From Paraburkholderia diazotrophica (GTDB taxonomy: Bacteria; Pseudomonadota; Gammaproteobacteria; Burkholderiales; Burkholderiaceae), in NCBI RefSeq assembly GCF_900108945.1, contig NZ_FNYE01000025.1:58311-122310 (forward strand): a stretch of 64,000 nucleotides of DNA. Direction: 5' to 3'. Position numbers and translations under genes: made by a program. The notes under the pieces were generated by a model. The model had not been told where the DNA came from. It made no database searches and saw nothing but the letters and a program-made list of their open reading frames with translations. Below, piece by piece: positions 18,796-27,840 of the stretch; position 1 is the stretch's first letter; each line of letters opens with the position of its first letter.

Positions 18796-19335
18796 TCAGG
18801 CGGTCAGAGCCGTCTGCATGCTGGCGAGCCGCGCGCGGACCGAGGTATCGAGCACTTCGTCGCCGACCGTCACGCGAACGCCGCCGATCAGCGACGGGTC
18901 CACTTGAACCGTCGGCTTCAGCTTGCGTTTGAATTTGCGTTCGAGGCTCGCGACGACGTCGTCCAGCTGCGCACCTTCGAGGGGGAATGCGCTGACGATC
19001 AGCACATCGGCCGCACCTTCGCGGGCGTTCTTCAACTCTTCGAACTGCGTGGCGATTTCTGGCAAGAGCGGCAGACGATGATTGTCGACCAGCATCTGGA
19101 CCAGATTCTTCGCCTGCGCATTGTCCTTGAGCGGCGATTTCAGCGCGGCGAGCAGCAGATCGCTGATCTGCGCACGGCTGATTTTCGGGCTCGAGGCAAT
19201 CGACAGCACATCGGGCAGACGCGCAACCTGTGCCAGCTCCTGCACGAGCGTGGACCAGGCGGCGATGTCACCAGCTTCGGCCACGCCAAACAGCGCTTCT
19301 GCGTACGGACGGGCGATGGTTGCAAGTTCGGCCAT
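18796..19335 (-). CDS. atpH: ATP synthase delta subunit
   Basis: 179 residues (MAELATIARPYAEALFGVAE) joining the F1 head to the peripheral b stalk. The C-terminal segment VQVDPSLIGGVRVTVGDEVL is the family signature. Its start lies 2 bp after the atpF stop, so the two are probably translationally coupled. Confidence 0.96.
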   Translation of the reverse strand: MAELATIARPYAEALFGVAEAGDIAAWSTLVQELAQVARLPDVLSIASSPKISRAQISDLLLAALKSPLKDNAQAKNLVQMLVDNHRLPLLPEIATQFEELKNAREGAADVLIVSAFPLEGAQLDDVVASLERKFKRKLKPTVQVDPSLIGGVRVTVGDEVLDTSVRARLASMQTALTA

Positions 19336-19337
19336 GA

Positions 19338-19808
19338 TCAGAGCTCGGCTTTGAGTTGATTCAGCAGGTCGGCGTGGGCCGCCTGGTTGACTTCGCGCTT
19401 CAGGATCTGTTCGGCACCCTTCACGGCGAGCGCGGCGACTTCACCACGCAGCGCTTCACGCGCCTTTACGACCTGCTGTTCCGCATCGGCTTTCGCCTGA
19501 GCGATGATGCGCGCTGCTTCAGCTTGCGCCTGTGCCTTGATTTCGTCGGCGACCGCGACTGCACGCTTTTCGGCGTCAGCGATACGTTGCTGGCCGTCAT
19601 TGCGAGCCTGAGCGAGTTCCTGGTCGACGCGCTTGTGCGCGGCTTCGAGTTCCAACTTGCCCTTTTCAGCGGCCGACAGGCCATCGGCGATCTTTTTGGA
19701 GCGCTCGTCGAGGGCGTTGATCAGCGGCGGCCACACGAACTTCATCGTGAACCACGCGAGGATCAGGAACACGACCATTTGCGCAAACAGGGTTGCGTTG
19801 AGATTCAC
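19338..19808 (-). CDS. atpF: ATP synthase b subunit
   Basis: 156 residues from a GTG start (MNLNATLFAQMVVFLILAW) with a good AAGGAAA ribosome site. One N-terminal membrane helix is followed by a long charged coiled-coil helix, as expected for the peripheral stalk. 156 residues is the usual bacterial length. Confidence 0.96.
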   Translation of the reverse strand: MNLNATLFAQMVVFLILAWFTMKFVWPPLINALDERSKKIADGLSAAEKGKLELEAAHKRVDQELAQARNDGQQRIADAEKRAVAVADEIKAQAQAEAARIIAQAKADAEQQVVKAREALRGEVAALAVKGAEQILKREVNQAAHADLLNQLKAEL

Positions 19809-19945
19809 GGTGTTTCCTTAAACGTTGCTTGATCGGAGGGGGAAACGGCAAGGCGCTCATCGATTCAGTGCTCGATCAGCGCCTTAGTGCCCGTTCCGCT
19901 TTGCGCCTTATCAGTTATAGATCAGGCGCACACTTCCGAGGAACC

Positions 19946-20215
19946 TCAGCCTGCCAGCTTCGACAGCAGCGGGTTCGCGAACGCAAACAGCATTGCCACA
20001 CCAACGCCAATCAGGAACGCCGCATCGATCAGACCAGCAAGCAGGAACATCTTGGTTTGCAGCGGGTTCATCAGTTCCGGCTGGCGAGCGCATGCCTCGA
20101 TGTACTTGCCACCCATCAGGCCGATACCGATACAGGCGCCGATTGCACCCAGGCCGATGATGATGCCGATACCGATGGCGGTCAGACCCTGGATGTTGGC
20201 GATGAAAGCTTGCAT
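19946..20215 (-). CDS. atpE: ATP synthase c subunit
   Basis: 89 residues forming a two-helix hairpin of the proton-driven c ring. The polar loop RQPE (44-47) and the proton-carrying Asp64 in LLAGLIDAAFLIG are present. The ATG at 20215 has an AAGGAG site five bases away; a GTG two codons upstream is disregarded. The carboxylate is Asp and no extra sodium-site pattern was recognised, which fits proton coupling. Confidence 0.97.
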   Translation of the reverse strand: MQAFIANIQGLTAIGIGIIIGLGAIGACIGIGLMGGKYIEACARQPELMNPLQTKMFLLAGLIDAAFLIGVGVAMLFAFANPLLSKLAG

Positions 20216-20300
20216 GATCACTCCTTGTGAAAAGTCTTTTTGGAACTGGGATTTAAAAAACTACGATTCTTAAAGCTAGATTCTTTCTACGACGCGCCGG

Positions 20301-21152
20301 TTAGTGAGTGTCGTGTGCCTGGCCGATATACACCAGCGTCAGCATCATGAAAATGAACGCCTGCAGCAAAACGATCAGGATGTGGAAGATCGCCCATACG
20401 CTGCCTGCGATCACGTGGCCGATGAAGCCAAGCACCGTCGTGTCCGCACCGAAGTTCCAGATGCTGCCAAGCAGGGCAATCAGCAGGAACAACAGCTCGC
20501 CCGCGTACATGTTGCCGAAGAGCCGCATGCCGAGAGAAACCGTCTTCGCGACGAACTCGATGATGTTGAGTGCAAGGTTCGGGATCCACAGCAGCGGATG
20601 CGCGCCGAACGGAGCGGACAGCAACTCGTGCACGAAGCCGCCGGCGCCCTTGATCTTGAAGTTGTAGTAAATCATCAGCACGAACACGCCGAGCGCAATG
20701 CCGATCGTGCCGTTGAGGTCGGCCGTCGGAACGATGCGGTGGTGCGAGATGACGCCCGACAGACCGAGCAGGTCGATCACGCGGCCCGGCAAGTCGACGG
20801 GAAGAAAGTCGAGGGAGTTCATCAGCGCGACCCAGACGAACACGGTCAGCGCGAGGGGGGCGATGAAAGCGCGGTTGCCGTGGATCATCGACTTCGATTG
20901 ATCCTCCACCATTTCAACCAGCATTTCGATCGCGCACTGGAAGCGGCCGGGAACGCCAGACGTCGCCTTACGCGCGGCCAGACGCAGGACCAGGACAGTG
21001 ATGGCACCGCATACGATCGACCAGAAAAGCGTATCGAGATTCCAGACGTGGATATCGAAGATCGACGTCTGATGAGCGGTGGAAAAATTCTGCAAGTGGT
21101 GCGCAATGTACTCGGACGGATCCAGAGCGCGCGTTCCTTCGCTAGCTGCCAT
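20301..21152 (-). CDS. atpB: ATP synthase a subunit
   Basis: 283 residues from MAASEGTRALDPSEYIAHHL; the open frame continues 24 codons upstream without support. Five to six membrane helices are seen. The essential Arg lies in TVSLGMRLFGNMYAGE. With the c ring it forms the proton half-channels in the inner membrane. It follows atpI by about 145 bp. Confidence 0.97.
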   Translation of the reverse strand: MAASEGTRALDPSEYIAHHLQNFSTAHQTSIFDIHVWNLDTLFWSIVCGAITVLVLRLAARKATSGVPGRFQCAIEMLVEMVEDQSKSMIHGNRAFIAPLALTVFVWVALMNSLDFLPVDLPGRVIDLLGLSGVISHHRIVPTADLNGTIGIALGVFVLMIYYNFKIKGAGGFVHELLSAPFGAHPLLWIPNLALNIIEFVAKTVSLGMRLFGNMYAGELLFLLIALLGSIWNFGADTTVLGFIGHVIAGSVWAIFHILIVLLQAFIFMMLTLVYIGQAHDTH

Positions 21153-21296
21153 ATCGTTAATGCACCCAAATTGTCGAAAATCTTTCCGGGCCGCTCCCGC
21201 CGCAATTCTGTCTTGCGGGAACACGCCAGCGCGGGCCTTTGTCGAACCCGCGCGCCTCGTTGCTGACGCCGTGCATCAGCCAGTGTCTTGCTTGCT

Positions 21297-21842
21297 TCAG
21301 CGCCAGGCCAGCGCGATCCAGTACGTCTTGAGAGCAATGAGGTAGGTCACGAGCAGCGGAATCCACCGCACATCGTGATACCAGAATGCGATGGCAATAA
21401 ACATCGCAATCGTTGTCCCCATCTTGAGTGCTTCACCGATCATCCAGCTCATCACCGTTTCGGCGCCACTCAACTTCTTAAGACGTGCCGCGAACAATGC
21501 GCTCGGCACCCAGCAAATCGCTCCTCCCAGGAAGGCTGACAGCGCAGCATCGCCCGGCGGCTTGTAGAACAGCCACCACAACAGCGTCGCACCCAGGGAC
21601 AAAACCATTTGCGCAATCACGACCTTGAACGGTGTGACGCGCGATGGACGACTCACGTTCGGACCGAACAGTTTTTCGGCCTCGGCCCGCGTGAGCGGAA
21701 CGATATTGTTATCTTGCTGCTCGGCATCCCACGCGTCGTCATGCGTTGTGCTCTGACCGCCGGACGTTTGCGAACCGATGCGATCTTCGCGGTGTTCGTC
21801 GTGCCGTTGTTGCGGCGCTTGGTTCGACGCTTTGACCGCCAT
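21297..21842 (-). CDS. atpI: ATP synthase subunit I
   Basis: 181 residues from MAVKASNQAPQQRHDEHRED. The first ~75 residues are hydrophilic and low-complexity; the rest has four hydrophobic helices typical of AtpI. AtpI assists c-ring assembly and is the first gene of the operon. The frame opens five codons earlier with a TTG, but the ATG at 21842 is preferred. Confidence 0.9.
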   Translation of the reverse strand: MAVKASNQAPQQRHDEHREDRIGSQTSGGQSTTHDDAWDAEQQDNNIVPLTRAEAEKLFGPNVSRPSRVTPFKVVIAQMVLSLGATLLWWLFYKPPGDAALSAFLGGAICWVPSALFAARLKKLSGAETVMSWMIGEALKMGTTIAMFIAIAFWYHDVRWIPLLVTYLIALKTYWIALAWR

Positions 21843-21922
21843 CGCAGTGTTCCGCAAAGTCCTGTTCAGCCCAGCGAGCTTTCGCGCCGCTTACGGGGTT
21901 GCCTAGCAAATAAATCCGGGCG

Positions 21923-21951
21923 ATTGTAAGCGATAGTTGCAGGCAATTCAA
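21923..21951 (-). promoter_or_regulatory. Sigma-70 promoter of the atp operon
   Basis: On the minus strand: -35 TTGAAT (21946-21951), 17-bp spacer, -10 TACAAT (21923-21928), about 80 bp upstream of atpI. Spacing and position fit the sole promoter for atpIBEFHAGDC. Confidence 0.65.
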
Positions 21952-22123
21952 GACTTTAGCCCGACCAATAACGGCATGAAATGGCGCTTCATGATGCGGG
22001 AAAACGCCCCTTTTCATGCAGTCGGACTGCAAATGTAAGGCGGTCGCGACAGACGGGGAAATACCGCCGGAATTGTGTTACGAGCACAAGGTCGCGAGCG
22101 CACTTTCGTCGCTCGCACAAGTG

Positions 22124-23272
22124 TCAAAAATGCAACAGAAGCCACCCGCCGACCACCCCGCCCACGACCCAAAACGGGACCGAAAACAGGTGGAATTGCA
22201 GCCACATTCCGCGCTGTCCTGAAAGCCTCATTGCAATCAGATTCGCCAACGAACCGATCGCAAATCCGAAGCCACCGACACTGACTCCGAACGCCAATGC
22301 GCGCCAATCTTTCGAGAACTCAGCCAACATGATCGCGGCTGGGACATTGCTGATGAACTGCGACAGCACCGCGCTTGCGGTATAGGCGCGCAGCGGTGTC
22401 GTCAGATGCATTTGTCCGACGGCTGCATGTACCCAAGGCAATGCCGCGACGCTTCTCAAGACAATGAACATGAACACGAAGATCAGCAGCAAAAGCCAGT
22501 CGATCTTCATGACGATTCGGGGCCGCCAGAAGATAAATCCAACGCCCACGCCGATCAGTCCGATGCCAGCGCGATGCGCATCAGCGAGCAATACAAACGC
22601 GGCGAACAGAAGCACGGCAACGCCGAGCAGCGGACGATCGACGGGATGCGGTTCCGTGTCTTTCGACAGATCCAGGTCAACATGCTTGAACGCGATCGCC
22701 GTCAGCGCATACAGCATCACCATCAGCGCCGCGCACAGCGGTGCCAAAGCCAGCACAAATCCAGCGAACGAGACGCCGCTCGTCTGCCAAAGAAACAGAT
22801 TCTGCGGATTGCCCAGTGGCGTGAGAACCGAGCCGGCGTTCACCGCAATCGCAATGAAGATCACGAGCCGCTTCAACGGCAACGGCGTCAACTCGTTCAG
22901 CGACAACGCGAGCGGCACGACGACGAACAATGCGACGTCGTTCGTGAGCAACGTCGACAGCGCGGCGGCGAGCGCGATCAGCAGATACGCCAGCCCTCGC
23001 TGCGAACGGATGCGATGAACGACGCGATGCGCGAGCCACATCAGGAATCCTGAATATTCGACCGCCTTCGTCAAAACCAGAAGCCCCGCGAGCGTCATCA
23101 CCGTTTGCCAGTCGACGAGCGCAGGGAGCGACGCCAATGGACGCGGATGGAGTATCTGCAGCGCGAACAATGCCACGACGAGCACGGTCAGCACCGGCTC
23201 CTTCGCCACATAGCGAATGACCACGCGAAACAAATTTTGACGAGGCTTCAGCGCTCGGTCGGCAGCACGCAT
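22124..23272 (-). CDS. SLC13/ArsB-NhaD superfamily permease
   Basis: 382 residues with about ten hydrophobic segments. The repeat motif LLTNDVALFVVVPLALSL, the paired segment SQFISNVPAAIMLAEF and VNAGSVLTPLGNPQNLFLW are the inverted-repeat signatures of the ion-transporter superfamily that includes ArsB, NhaD and SLC13 anion carriers. The family moves anions or exchanges ions across the inner membrane. No arsenic or dicarboxylate genes are adjacent, so no substrate is proposed. It ends 12 bp from parB on the other side and shares its direction, but lies downstream of the parAB unit. Confidence 0.8.
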   Translation of the reverse strand: MRAADRALKPRQNLFRVVIRYVAKEPVLTVLVVALFALQILHPRPLASLPALVDWQTVMTLAGLLVLTKAVEYSGFLMWLAHRVVHRIRSQRGLAYLLIALAAALSTLLTNDVALFVVVPLALSLNELTPLPLKRLVIFIAIAVNAGSVLTPLGNPQNLFLWQTSGVSFAGFVLALAPLCAALMVMLYALTAIAFKHVDLDLSKDTEPHPVDRPLLGVAVLLFAAFVLLADAHRAGIGLIGVGVGFIFWRPRIVMKIDWLLLLIFVFMFIVLRSVAALPWVHAAVGQMHLTTPLRAYTASAVLSQFISNVPAAIMLAEFSKDWRALAFGVSVGGFGFAIGSLANLIAMRLSGQRGMWLQFHLFSVPFWVVGGVVGGWLLLHF

Positions 23273-23283
23273 CGGGTTAGTCT

Positions 23284-24174
23284 TTATGCAGCGGCTGCGC
23301 TGCCCCTCAAGCGGGCAAGAATGCCTTCGAGTGCGTCGAGGTCGCCAAAGTCGACGAGCACCTGCCCTCGTCCGCGCCGGCCGAGCTTGATCTTAACCGT
23401 CGCGGCGAGCAGATCCGACAACTCCTCTTCGAGCCGGCGCGTATCGCGGCCGCCGTCGTTATTCACCTTGGCCTTGACTGCGGGTGCAGCCTTCGTCGTC
23501 GTCGTGACCAATTTTTCGGTTTCGCGCACCGACATCCGCTTGTTAATCACCTGATTCGCGAGCGTGATCTGCGTGGCGGCGTCGACGGCAAGCAATGCGC
23601 GCGCATGACCCATGTCGAGATCGCCGGCTAGCAGCATCGTCTGAACGGGCGACGCGAGATTCAGCAGGCGCAGCAGGTTCGACACTGCGCTACGCGAACG
23701 CCCCACCGATTCGGCCGCCTGCTCGTGTGTGAAGTTAAATTCGTCGAGCAGACGCTGGATGCCTTGCGCCTCTTCCAGCGGATTCAGGTCTTCGCGCTGG
23801 ATGTTCTCGATGAGCGCCATCGCGGCCGCAGCCTGATCGGGCACATCGCGGACCAGCACAGGCACCTCGTCCAGTCCGGCCAGGCGCGCGGCGCGAAAAC
23901 GTCGCTCACCCGCGATGATTTCGAATTTTTCCGGCGAGATCGGACGTACCAGAATCGGCTGCATCAAGCCCTGCGCGCGAATGCTGGCCGCGAGTTCCTG
24001 CAACGCGCCCTCGTCCATTCGTGTGCGCGGCTGGTACTTGCCGGCCTGCATCTTTTCGAGCGGCAATGTGTGTGGCGCGCCGTTGATCTTGACGGCTTCC
24101 GTGAAGTCCGCGCTGCCGCCGAGCAACGCCTCCAGCCCTCTGCCCAAACCTTTCTTCCGTGCTACTGCGTTCAT
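23284..24174 (-). CDS. parB: Chromosome-partitioning protein ParB
   Basis: 296 residues from MNAVARKKGLGRGLEALLGG, whose GLGRGLxALL stretch is the ParA-activating N-terminal box of chromosomal ParB. The CTP-binding motif GERRFRAARLAG and the helix-turn-helix THEQAAESVGRSRSAVSNLL follow, then a C-terminal dimer domain. ParB loads at parS as a CTP clamp and spreads to organise the origin. The two perfect parS sites lie about 2-3.6 kb away on the right. The open frame continues 14 codons upstream without support. Confidence 0.97.
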   Translation of the reverse strand: MNAVARKKGLGRGLEALLGGSADFTEAVKINGAPHTLPLEKMQAGKYQPRTRMDEGALQELAASIRAQGLMQPILVRPISPEKFEIIAGERRFRAARLAGLDEVPVLVRDVPDQAAAAMALIENIQREDLNPLEEAQGIQRLLDEFNFTHEQAAESVGRSRSAVSNLLRLLNLASPVQTMLLAGDLDMGHARALLAVDAATQITLANQVINKRMSVRETEKLVTTTTKAAPAVKAKVNNDGGRDTRRLEEELSDLLAATVKIKLGRRGRGQVLVDFGDLDALEGILARLRGSAAAA

Positions 24175-24212
24175 CGTGGTTCCTCGATCCGCTTTGGATG
24201 GATGGCGCTGCG

Positions 24213-24983
24213 TCATAGCGCACGCACCCGTTCGATCATTTCCGCGCCGAACTGCACATAAGCCTGCGCGCCGCGCGACGCACGGTCGAACACGACGCCC
24301 GGCAAGCCGTAACTCGGCGCCTCGGCAAGTCGTACGTTCCGCGGAATGACGGCGTCGAACACCTTGTCGCCAAAGTGCTCTTTCAGTTGTTCCGATACCT
24401 GCTGCTGCAGCGTGATACGCGGATCGAACATCACGCGCAACAAGCCGATTACCTTCAGGTCACGGTTCAGGTTCGCGTGAACCTGCTTGATGGTATTGAC
24501 GAGATCCGACAGGCCCTCGAGCGCAAAATATTCGCATTGCATCGGAATCACGACGCCGTGCGCGGCGCACAGGCCGTTCAGCGTCAACAGCGACAGCGCG
24601 GGAGGGCAATCGATCAGGACGAAGTCGTACTCCGCCACCACGTGCGCCAGCGCCTCTCTGAGCTGGTGCTCGCGATGCTCCATGCCGACGAGTTCGACTT
24701 CGGCGCCCGCCAGTTCGCGATTGGCAGGCAGTACATCGTACGAAACGGCTTCCGACTTCACGCGCGCATCGGCGACCGACACGCCGTCGACGAGCACTTC
24801 ATAAACCGTGTTCTCGCACGCGGCCTTGTCGACGCCGCTACCCATGGTGGCGTTGCCTTGCGGATCGAGATCGATGAGCAGGACCCGCTGTCCCTGCGAT
24901 GCGAGGCTCGCGGCGAGATTGACCGCGGTCGTCGTTTTGCCGACTCCACCCTTCTGGTTCGCAACGCAGAAGATTTTTGCCAT
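24213..24983 (-). CDS. parA: Chromosome-partitioning ATPase ParA
   Basis: 256 residues, without the N-terminal helix-turn-helix of plasmid ParA, so the chromosomal Soj/ParA type. The deviant Walker A KGGVGKTTTAVNLA lies at residues 11-24, with DLDPQGNATMGSG and the Walker B DFVLIDCPPALS. It binds non-specific DNA as an ATP dimer and is released by ParB. It precedes parB by 38 bp and probably forms an operon with rsmG and mnmG upstream. Confidence 0.97.
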   Translation of the reverse strand: MAKIFCVANQKGGVGKTTTAVNLAASLASQGQRVLLIDLDPQGNATMGSGVDKAACENTVYEVLVDGVSVADARVKSEAVSYDVLPANRELAGAEVELVGMEHREHQLREALAHVVAEYDFVLIDCPPALSLLTLNGLCAAHGVVIPMQCEYFALEGLSDLVNTIKQVHANLNRDLKVIGLLRVMFDPRITLQQQVSEQLKEHFGDKVFDAVIPRNVRLAEAPSYGLPGVVFDRASRGAQAYVQFGAEMIERVRAL

Positions 24984-25032
24984 CTTTTTAGTGTCCCTTT
25001 GCAGCCTGTTTAGTGAGATTTCGAATTGATCA

Positions 25033-25710
25033 TCAGCCTACGGCGACTTCGACCAGATGCCGTTCGGCATCCAGCGATGGCACTTTGAGACGGATCACCT
25101 GCTTGACGTGCGCGCCCTCAGGCAAACCCTCGATTTCTCCGTCGGGTCGCACGCCCTTCATCGCCCAGATGGCTCCCTTGTCGGCGACGAGGTGACGGGC
25201 CAGTGTAACGAAATCCGCGAGGTCTGCGAACGCGCGCGAGACGATCACATCAAATTTTCCCGGAACTTCGACGCCGGGCCTCAGGCTTTCGACCCGCCCC
25301 GTCACAACCGACAGGTTCGCGAGGCCCAACTCGGCCTTTGCCTGTGACTGGAAGGCCGACTTCTTCTGGACGATATCGTTGACGGTGATCGACCAACCGG
25401 GAAAGACGATAGCCAGCACAATGCCGGGCAAGCCGCCACCCGAGCCGACATCCAGTACCGACGACGGCCCAAGGCTGGCGAGATGCGGGACGATCGAGAG
25501 GGAATCAAGGATGTGCTGAATCAGCATCTGCCGCGGATCGCGGATTGCCGTCAGGTTGTAGACGGCATTCCACTTTCCAAGGAGCGCGACGTAATCGAGC
25601 AGTTTGCTCTTCTGATCCGCGCTCAGGTCGATGCCCAGTTCACGCGCACCTTCTTCCAGCAGGCCGGCGAGCGCGTCGCGGCCGGCCACTGCATCGGGAC
25701 GCGCCGTCAT
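25033..25710 (-). CDS. rsmG: 16S rRNA (guanine-527-N7) methyltransferase RsmG
   Basis: 225 residues, with the SAM-binding loop SVLDVGSGGGLPGIVLAI and the conserved VTGRVES and VSRAFADLADF motifs of RsmG/GidB. It methylates G527 in the small-subunit rRNA. The ATG overlaps the mnmG stop by four bases (ATGA), so the two are translationally coupled. Confidence 0.97.
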   Translation of the reverse strand: MTARPDAVAGRDALAGLLEEGARELGIDLSADQKSKLLDYVALLGKWNAVYNLTAIRDPRQMLIQHILDSLSIVPHLASLGPSSVLDVGSGGGLPGIVLAIVFPGWSITVNDIVQKKSAFQSQAKAELGLANLSVVTGRVESLRPGVEVPGKFDVIVSRAFADLADFVTLARHLVADKGAIWAMKGVRPDGEIEGLPEGAHVKQVIRLKVPSLDAERHLVEVAVG

Positions 25711-27665
25711 TGAGCCACCGGCGTGCTGTCGGTGCCAGCGTCGGCGGGTTTTTGCGAACGGCGGCCGAGGCCACGCTTAAGATGGACCATCAGCAGCGAA
25801 ATTGCGGCCGGCGTAACCCCCGAAATACGCGACGCCTGGCCAATGGTTTCAGGGCGGAACTGCATGAGCTTCTGACGCACTTCGAACGACAGCCCCCGAA
25901 CTTCGGCGTAATCGAGGTTCTCTGGCAGTCTCGTGTTCTCCTGCGCTTCGTTTCGCTCGATCTCACCGGCCTGCCGCTCGATGTAGCCCTGATATTTGAC
26001 GCCGATCTCGATCTGTTCCTTGATCTGCGCGAGCAGCACCTCGTCGTCGGCGAGTGGCTCGGCCGGGCCGCAGTTGCCTTCCCGCAGACCGCAAACGCCG
26101 TCGTACGAGACACCCGGGCGACGCAACAGGTCGGCGAGGCTGTATTCATGATCGATCGGCTTGCCGAGCAGCGCGGTCGCTTCCTCAGACGAAAGCGTCT
26201 TCGGGTTGACCCAGGTTGTCCGCAGACGCTCTGTTTCACGTGAAACAGCGTCGCGCTTGCGGCGGAAAGCGTCCCAGCGGACGTCATCCACGACGCCCAA
26301 CTCGCGCCCGATCTCCGTCAGGCGCATGTCCGCGTTGTCTTCACGCAGGCTCAAGCGGTACTCCGCACGGCTTGTGAACATTCGATACGGCTCGGACACA
26401 CCGCGCGTTACGAGATCGTCGACCAACACGCCCAGATAAGCCTGATCGCGGCGCGGCGTCCACGCTTCTCTGCCTTGGACGTACAACCCGGCGTTGATGC
26501 CCGCCAGCAGCCCTTGCGCAGCCGCTTCCTCGTAGCCCGTCGTTCCGTTGATCTGGCCGGCGAAGAACAGGCCGTTGATTACCTTCGTTTCCAGCGACGC
26601 CTTCAGTCCACGCGGATCAAAGTAGTCGTATTCGATCGCATAGCCGGGACGAAGAATGTGTGCGTGCTCCAAGCCGACCATCGAGCGAACCAGCTCGAGT
26701 TGGACATCGAACGGGAGGCTCGTCGAGATGCCATTCGGATAGAACTCGTTGGTAGTCAGCCCTTCCGGTTCCAGGAAGATCTGATGCGATTCCTTCGATG
26801 CAAACCGATGAATCTTGTCCTCAATCGACGGACAGTAGCGCGGCCCGACGCCTTCGATCACGCCGGTGTACATCGGCGAGCGGTCTAAACCGCTGCGGAT
26901 GATGTCGTGGGTCTGCGCGTTCGTATGCGTGACCCAGCAGGGCACTTGGCGCGGGTGCTGCTCGACGCGCCCGAGGAAAGAGAAAACGGGAATCGGATCG
27001 AGATCGCCGGGCTGCTCTTCAAGCTTCGAAAAATCGATCGTGCGCCCGTCGATGCGCGGCGGCGTGCCAGTCTTGAGGCGGCCTTGCGGCAGTTTCAGCT
27101 CTTTCAGGCGCGCCGACAGCGACACCGCGGCAGGATCGCCTGCCCGTCCACCCGTATAGTTATTGAGTCCGACGTGAATCTTCCCATCGAGGAAGGTGCC
27201 GGCCGTCAACACCACTGCACGCGAGCGGAAGCGGACGCCAACCTGAGTTACCGCTCCCACGACGCGATCGCCTTCGACCATCAGATCGTCGACCGATTGC
27301 TGGAAAAGCCAAAGATTCGGCTGATTTTCGAGCCGCCGACGGATCGCCGCCTTATAAAGCACGCGATCAGCCTGTGCACGAGTCGCCCGGACTGCCGGAC
27401 CTTTCGATGAGTTAAGAATGCGGAACTGAATGCCGCCTTCGTCGGTTGCAGCCGCCATCGCGCCGCCGAGTGCGTCGACCTCTTTCACCAAATGGCCCTT
27501 GCCAATACCGCCGATCGACGGATTGCAGCTCATTTGACCGAGGGTCTCGATGTTGTGCGTCAGCAGGAGCGTCTTATTGCCCATGCGTGCGGACGCCAAA
27601 GCGGCTTCCGTGCCGGCATGACCGCCGCCAACGACGATTACGTCAAACTCTGTGGGATAAAGCAT
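25707..27665 (-). CDS. mnmG: tRNA uridine-34 5-carboxymethylaminomethyl modification enzyme MnmG
   Basis: 652 residues from MLYPTEFDVIVVGGGHAGTE, whose GGGHAG loop binds FAD. Typical signatures GGIGKGHLVKEVDALGG and GTPPRIDGRTI are present. With MnmE it modifies the wobble uridine of several tRNAs. The open frame continues 12 codons upstream, but the ATG at 27665 gives the standard N-terminus. A perfect parS lies inside the gene (26232-26247), encoding part of DAVSRETERL. Confidence 0.97.
   Translation of the reverse strand: MLYPTEFDVIVVGGGHAGTEAALASARMGNKTLLLTHNIETLGQMSCNPSIGGIGKGHLVKEVDALGGAMAAATDEGGIQFRILNSSKGPAVRATRAQADRVLYKAAIRRRLENQPNLWLFQQSVDDLMVEGDRVVGAVTQVGVRFRSRAVVLTAGTFLDGKIHVGLNNYTGGRAGDPAAVSLSARLKELKLPQGRLKTGTPPRIDGRTIDFSKLEEQPGDLDPIPVFSFLGRVEQHPRQVPCWVTHTNAQTHDIIRSGLDRSPMYTGVIEGVGPRYCPSIEDKIHRFASKESHQIFLEPEGLTTNEFYPNGISTSLPFDVQLELVRSMVGLEHAHILRPGYAIEYDYFDPRGLKASLETKVINGLFFAGQINGTTGYEEAAAQGLLAGINAGLYVQGREAWTPRRDQAYLGVLVDDLVTRGVSEPYRMFTSRAEYRLSLREDNADMRLTEIGRELGVVDDVRWDAFRRKRDAVSRETERLRTTWVNPKTLSSEEATALLGKPIDHEYSLADLLRRPGVSYDGVCGLREGNCGPAEPLADDEVLLAQIKEQIEIGVKYQGYIERQAGEIERNEAQENTRLPENLDYAEVRGLSFEVRQKLMQFRPETIGQASRISGVTPAAISLLMVHLKRGLGRRSQKPADAGTDSTPVAQ
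26232..26247. other. parS centromere site, inside mnmG
   Basis: TGTTTCACGTGAAACA, a perfect match to the universal chromosomal parS palindrome. It lies in the mnmG reading frame and encodes VSRET. ParB from the neighbouring gene is the expected ligand. Confidence 0.95.
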
Positions 27666-27721
27666 CGCAGATCTCACGCCGGACCCGCCGTGAGCCTTCA
27701 AGAAAAAAATATATGGGCGAA

Positions 27722-27727
27722 ATTATA
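27722..27727 (-). promoter_or_regulatory. -10 element upstream of mnmG
   Basis: TATAAT on the minus strand, 57 bp upstream of the mnmG ATG. No good -35 hexamer is seen at 16-18 bp. Likely promoter for mnmG-rsmG-parA-parB. Confidence 0.45.
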
Positions 27728-27783
27728 GCGGTTTCGCTTTTGACACGAATTTCGTCCGGTGGGCATAGGAATAAAAAACGGCG

Positions 27784-27799
27784 TGTTTCACGTGAAACA
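27784..27799. other. parS centromere site, between livF and mnmG
   Basis: A second perfect TGTTTCACGTGAAACA. The flanks extend the symmetry to a 26-bp perfect palindrome (27779-27804) with CGGCG and CGCCG as outer arms. It sits in the intergenic region about 120 bp upstream of mnmG. Confidence 0.95.
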
Positions 27800-27840
27800 C
27801 GCCGCTCGTTTGACAGCCAAACCGCCAAAAATTCCTTTGG

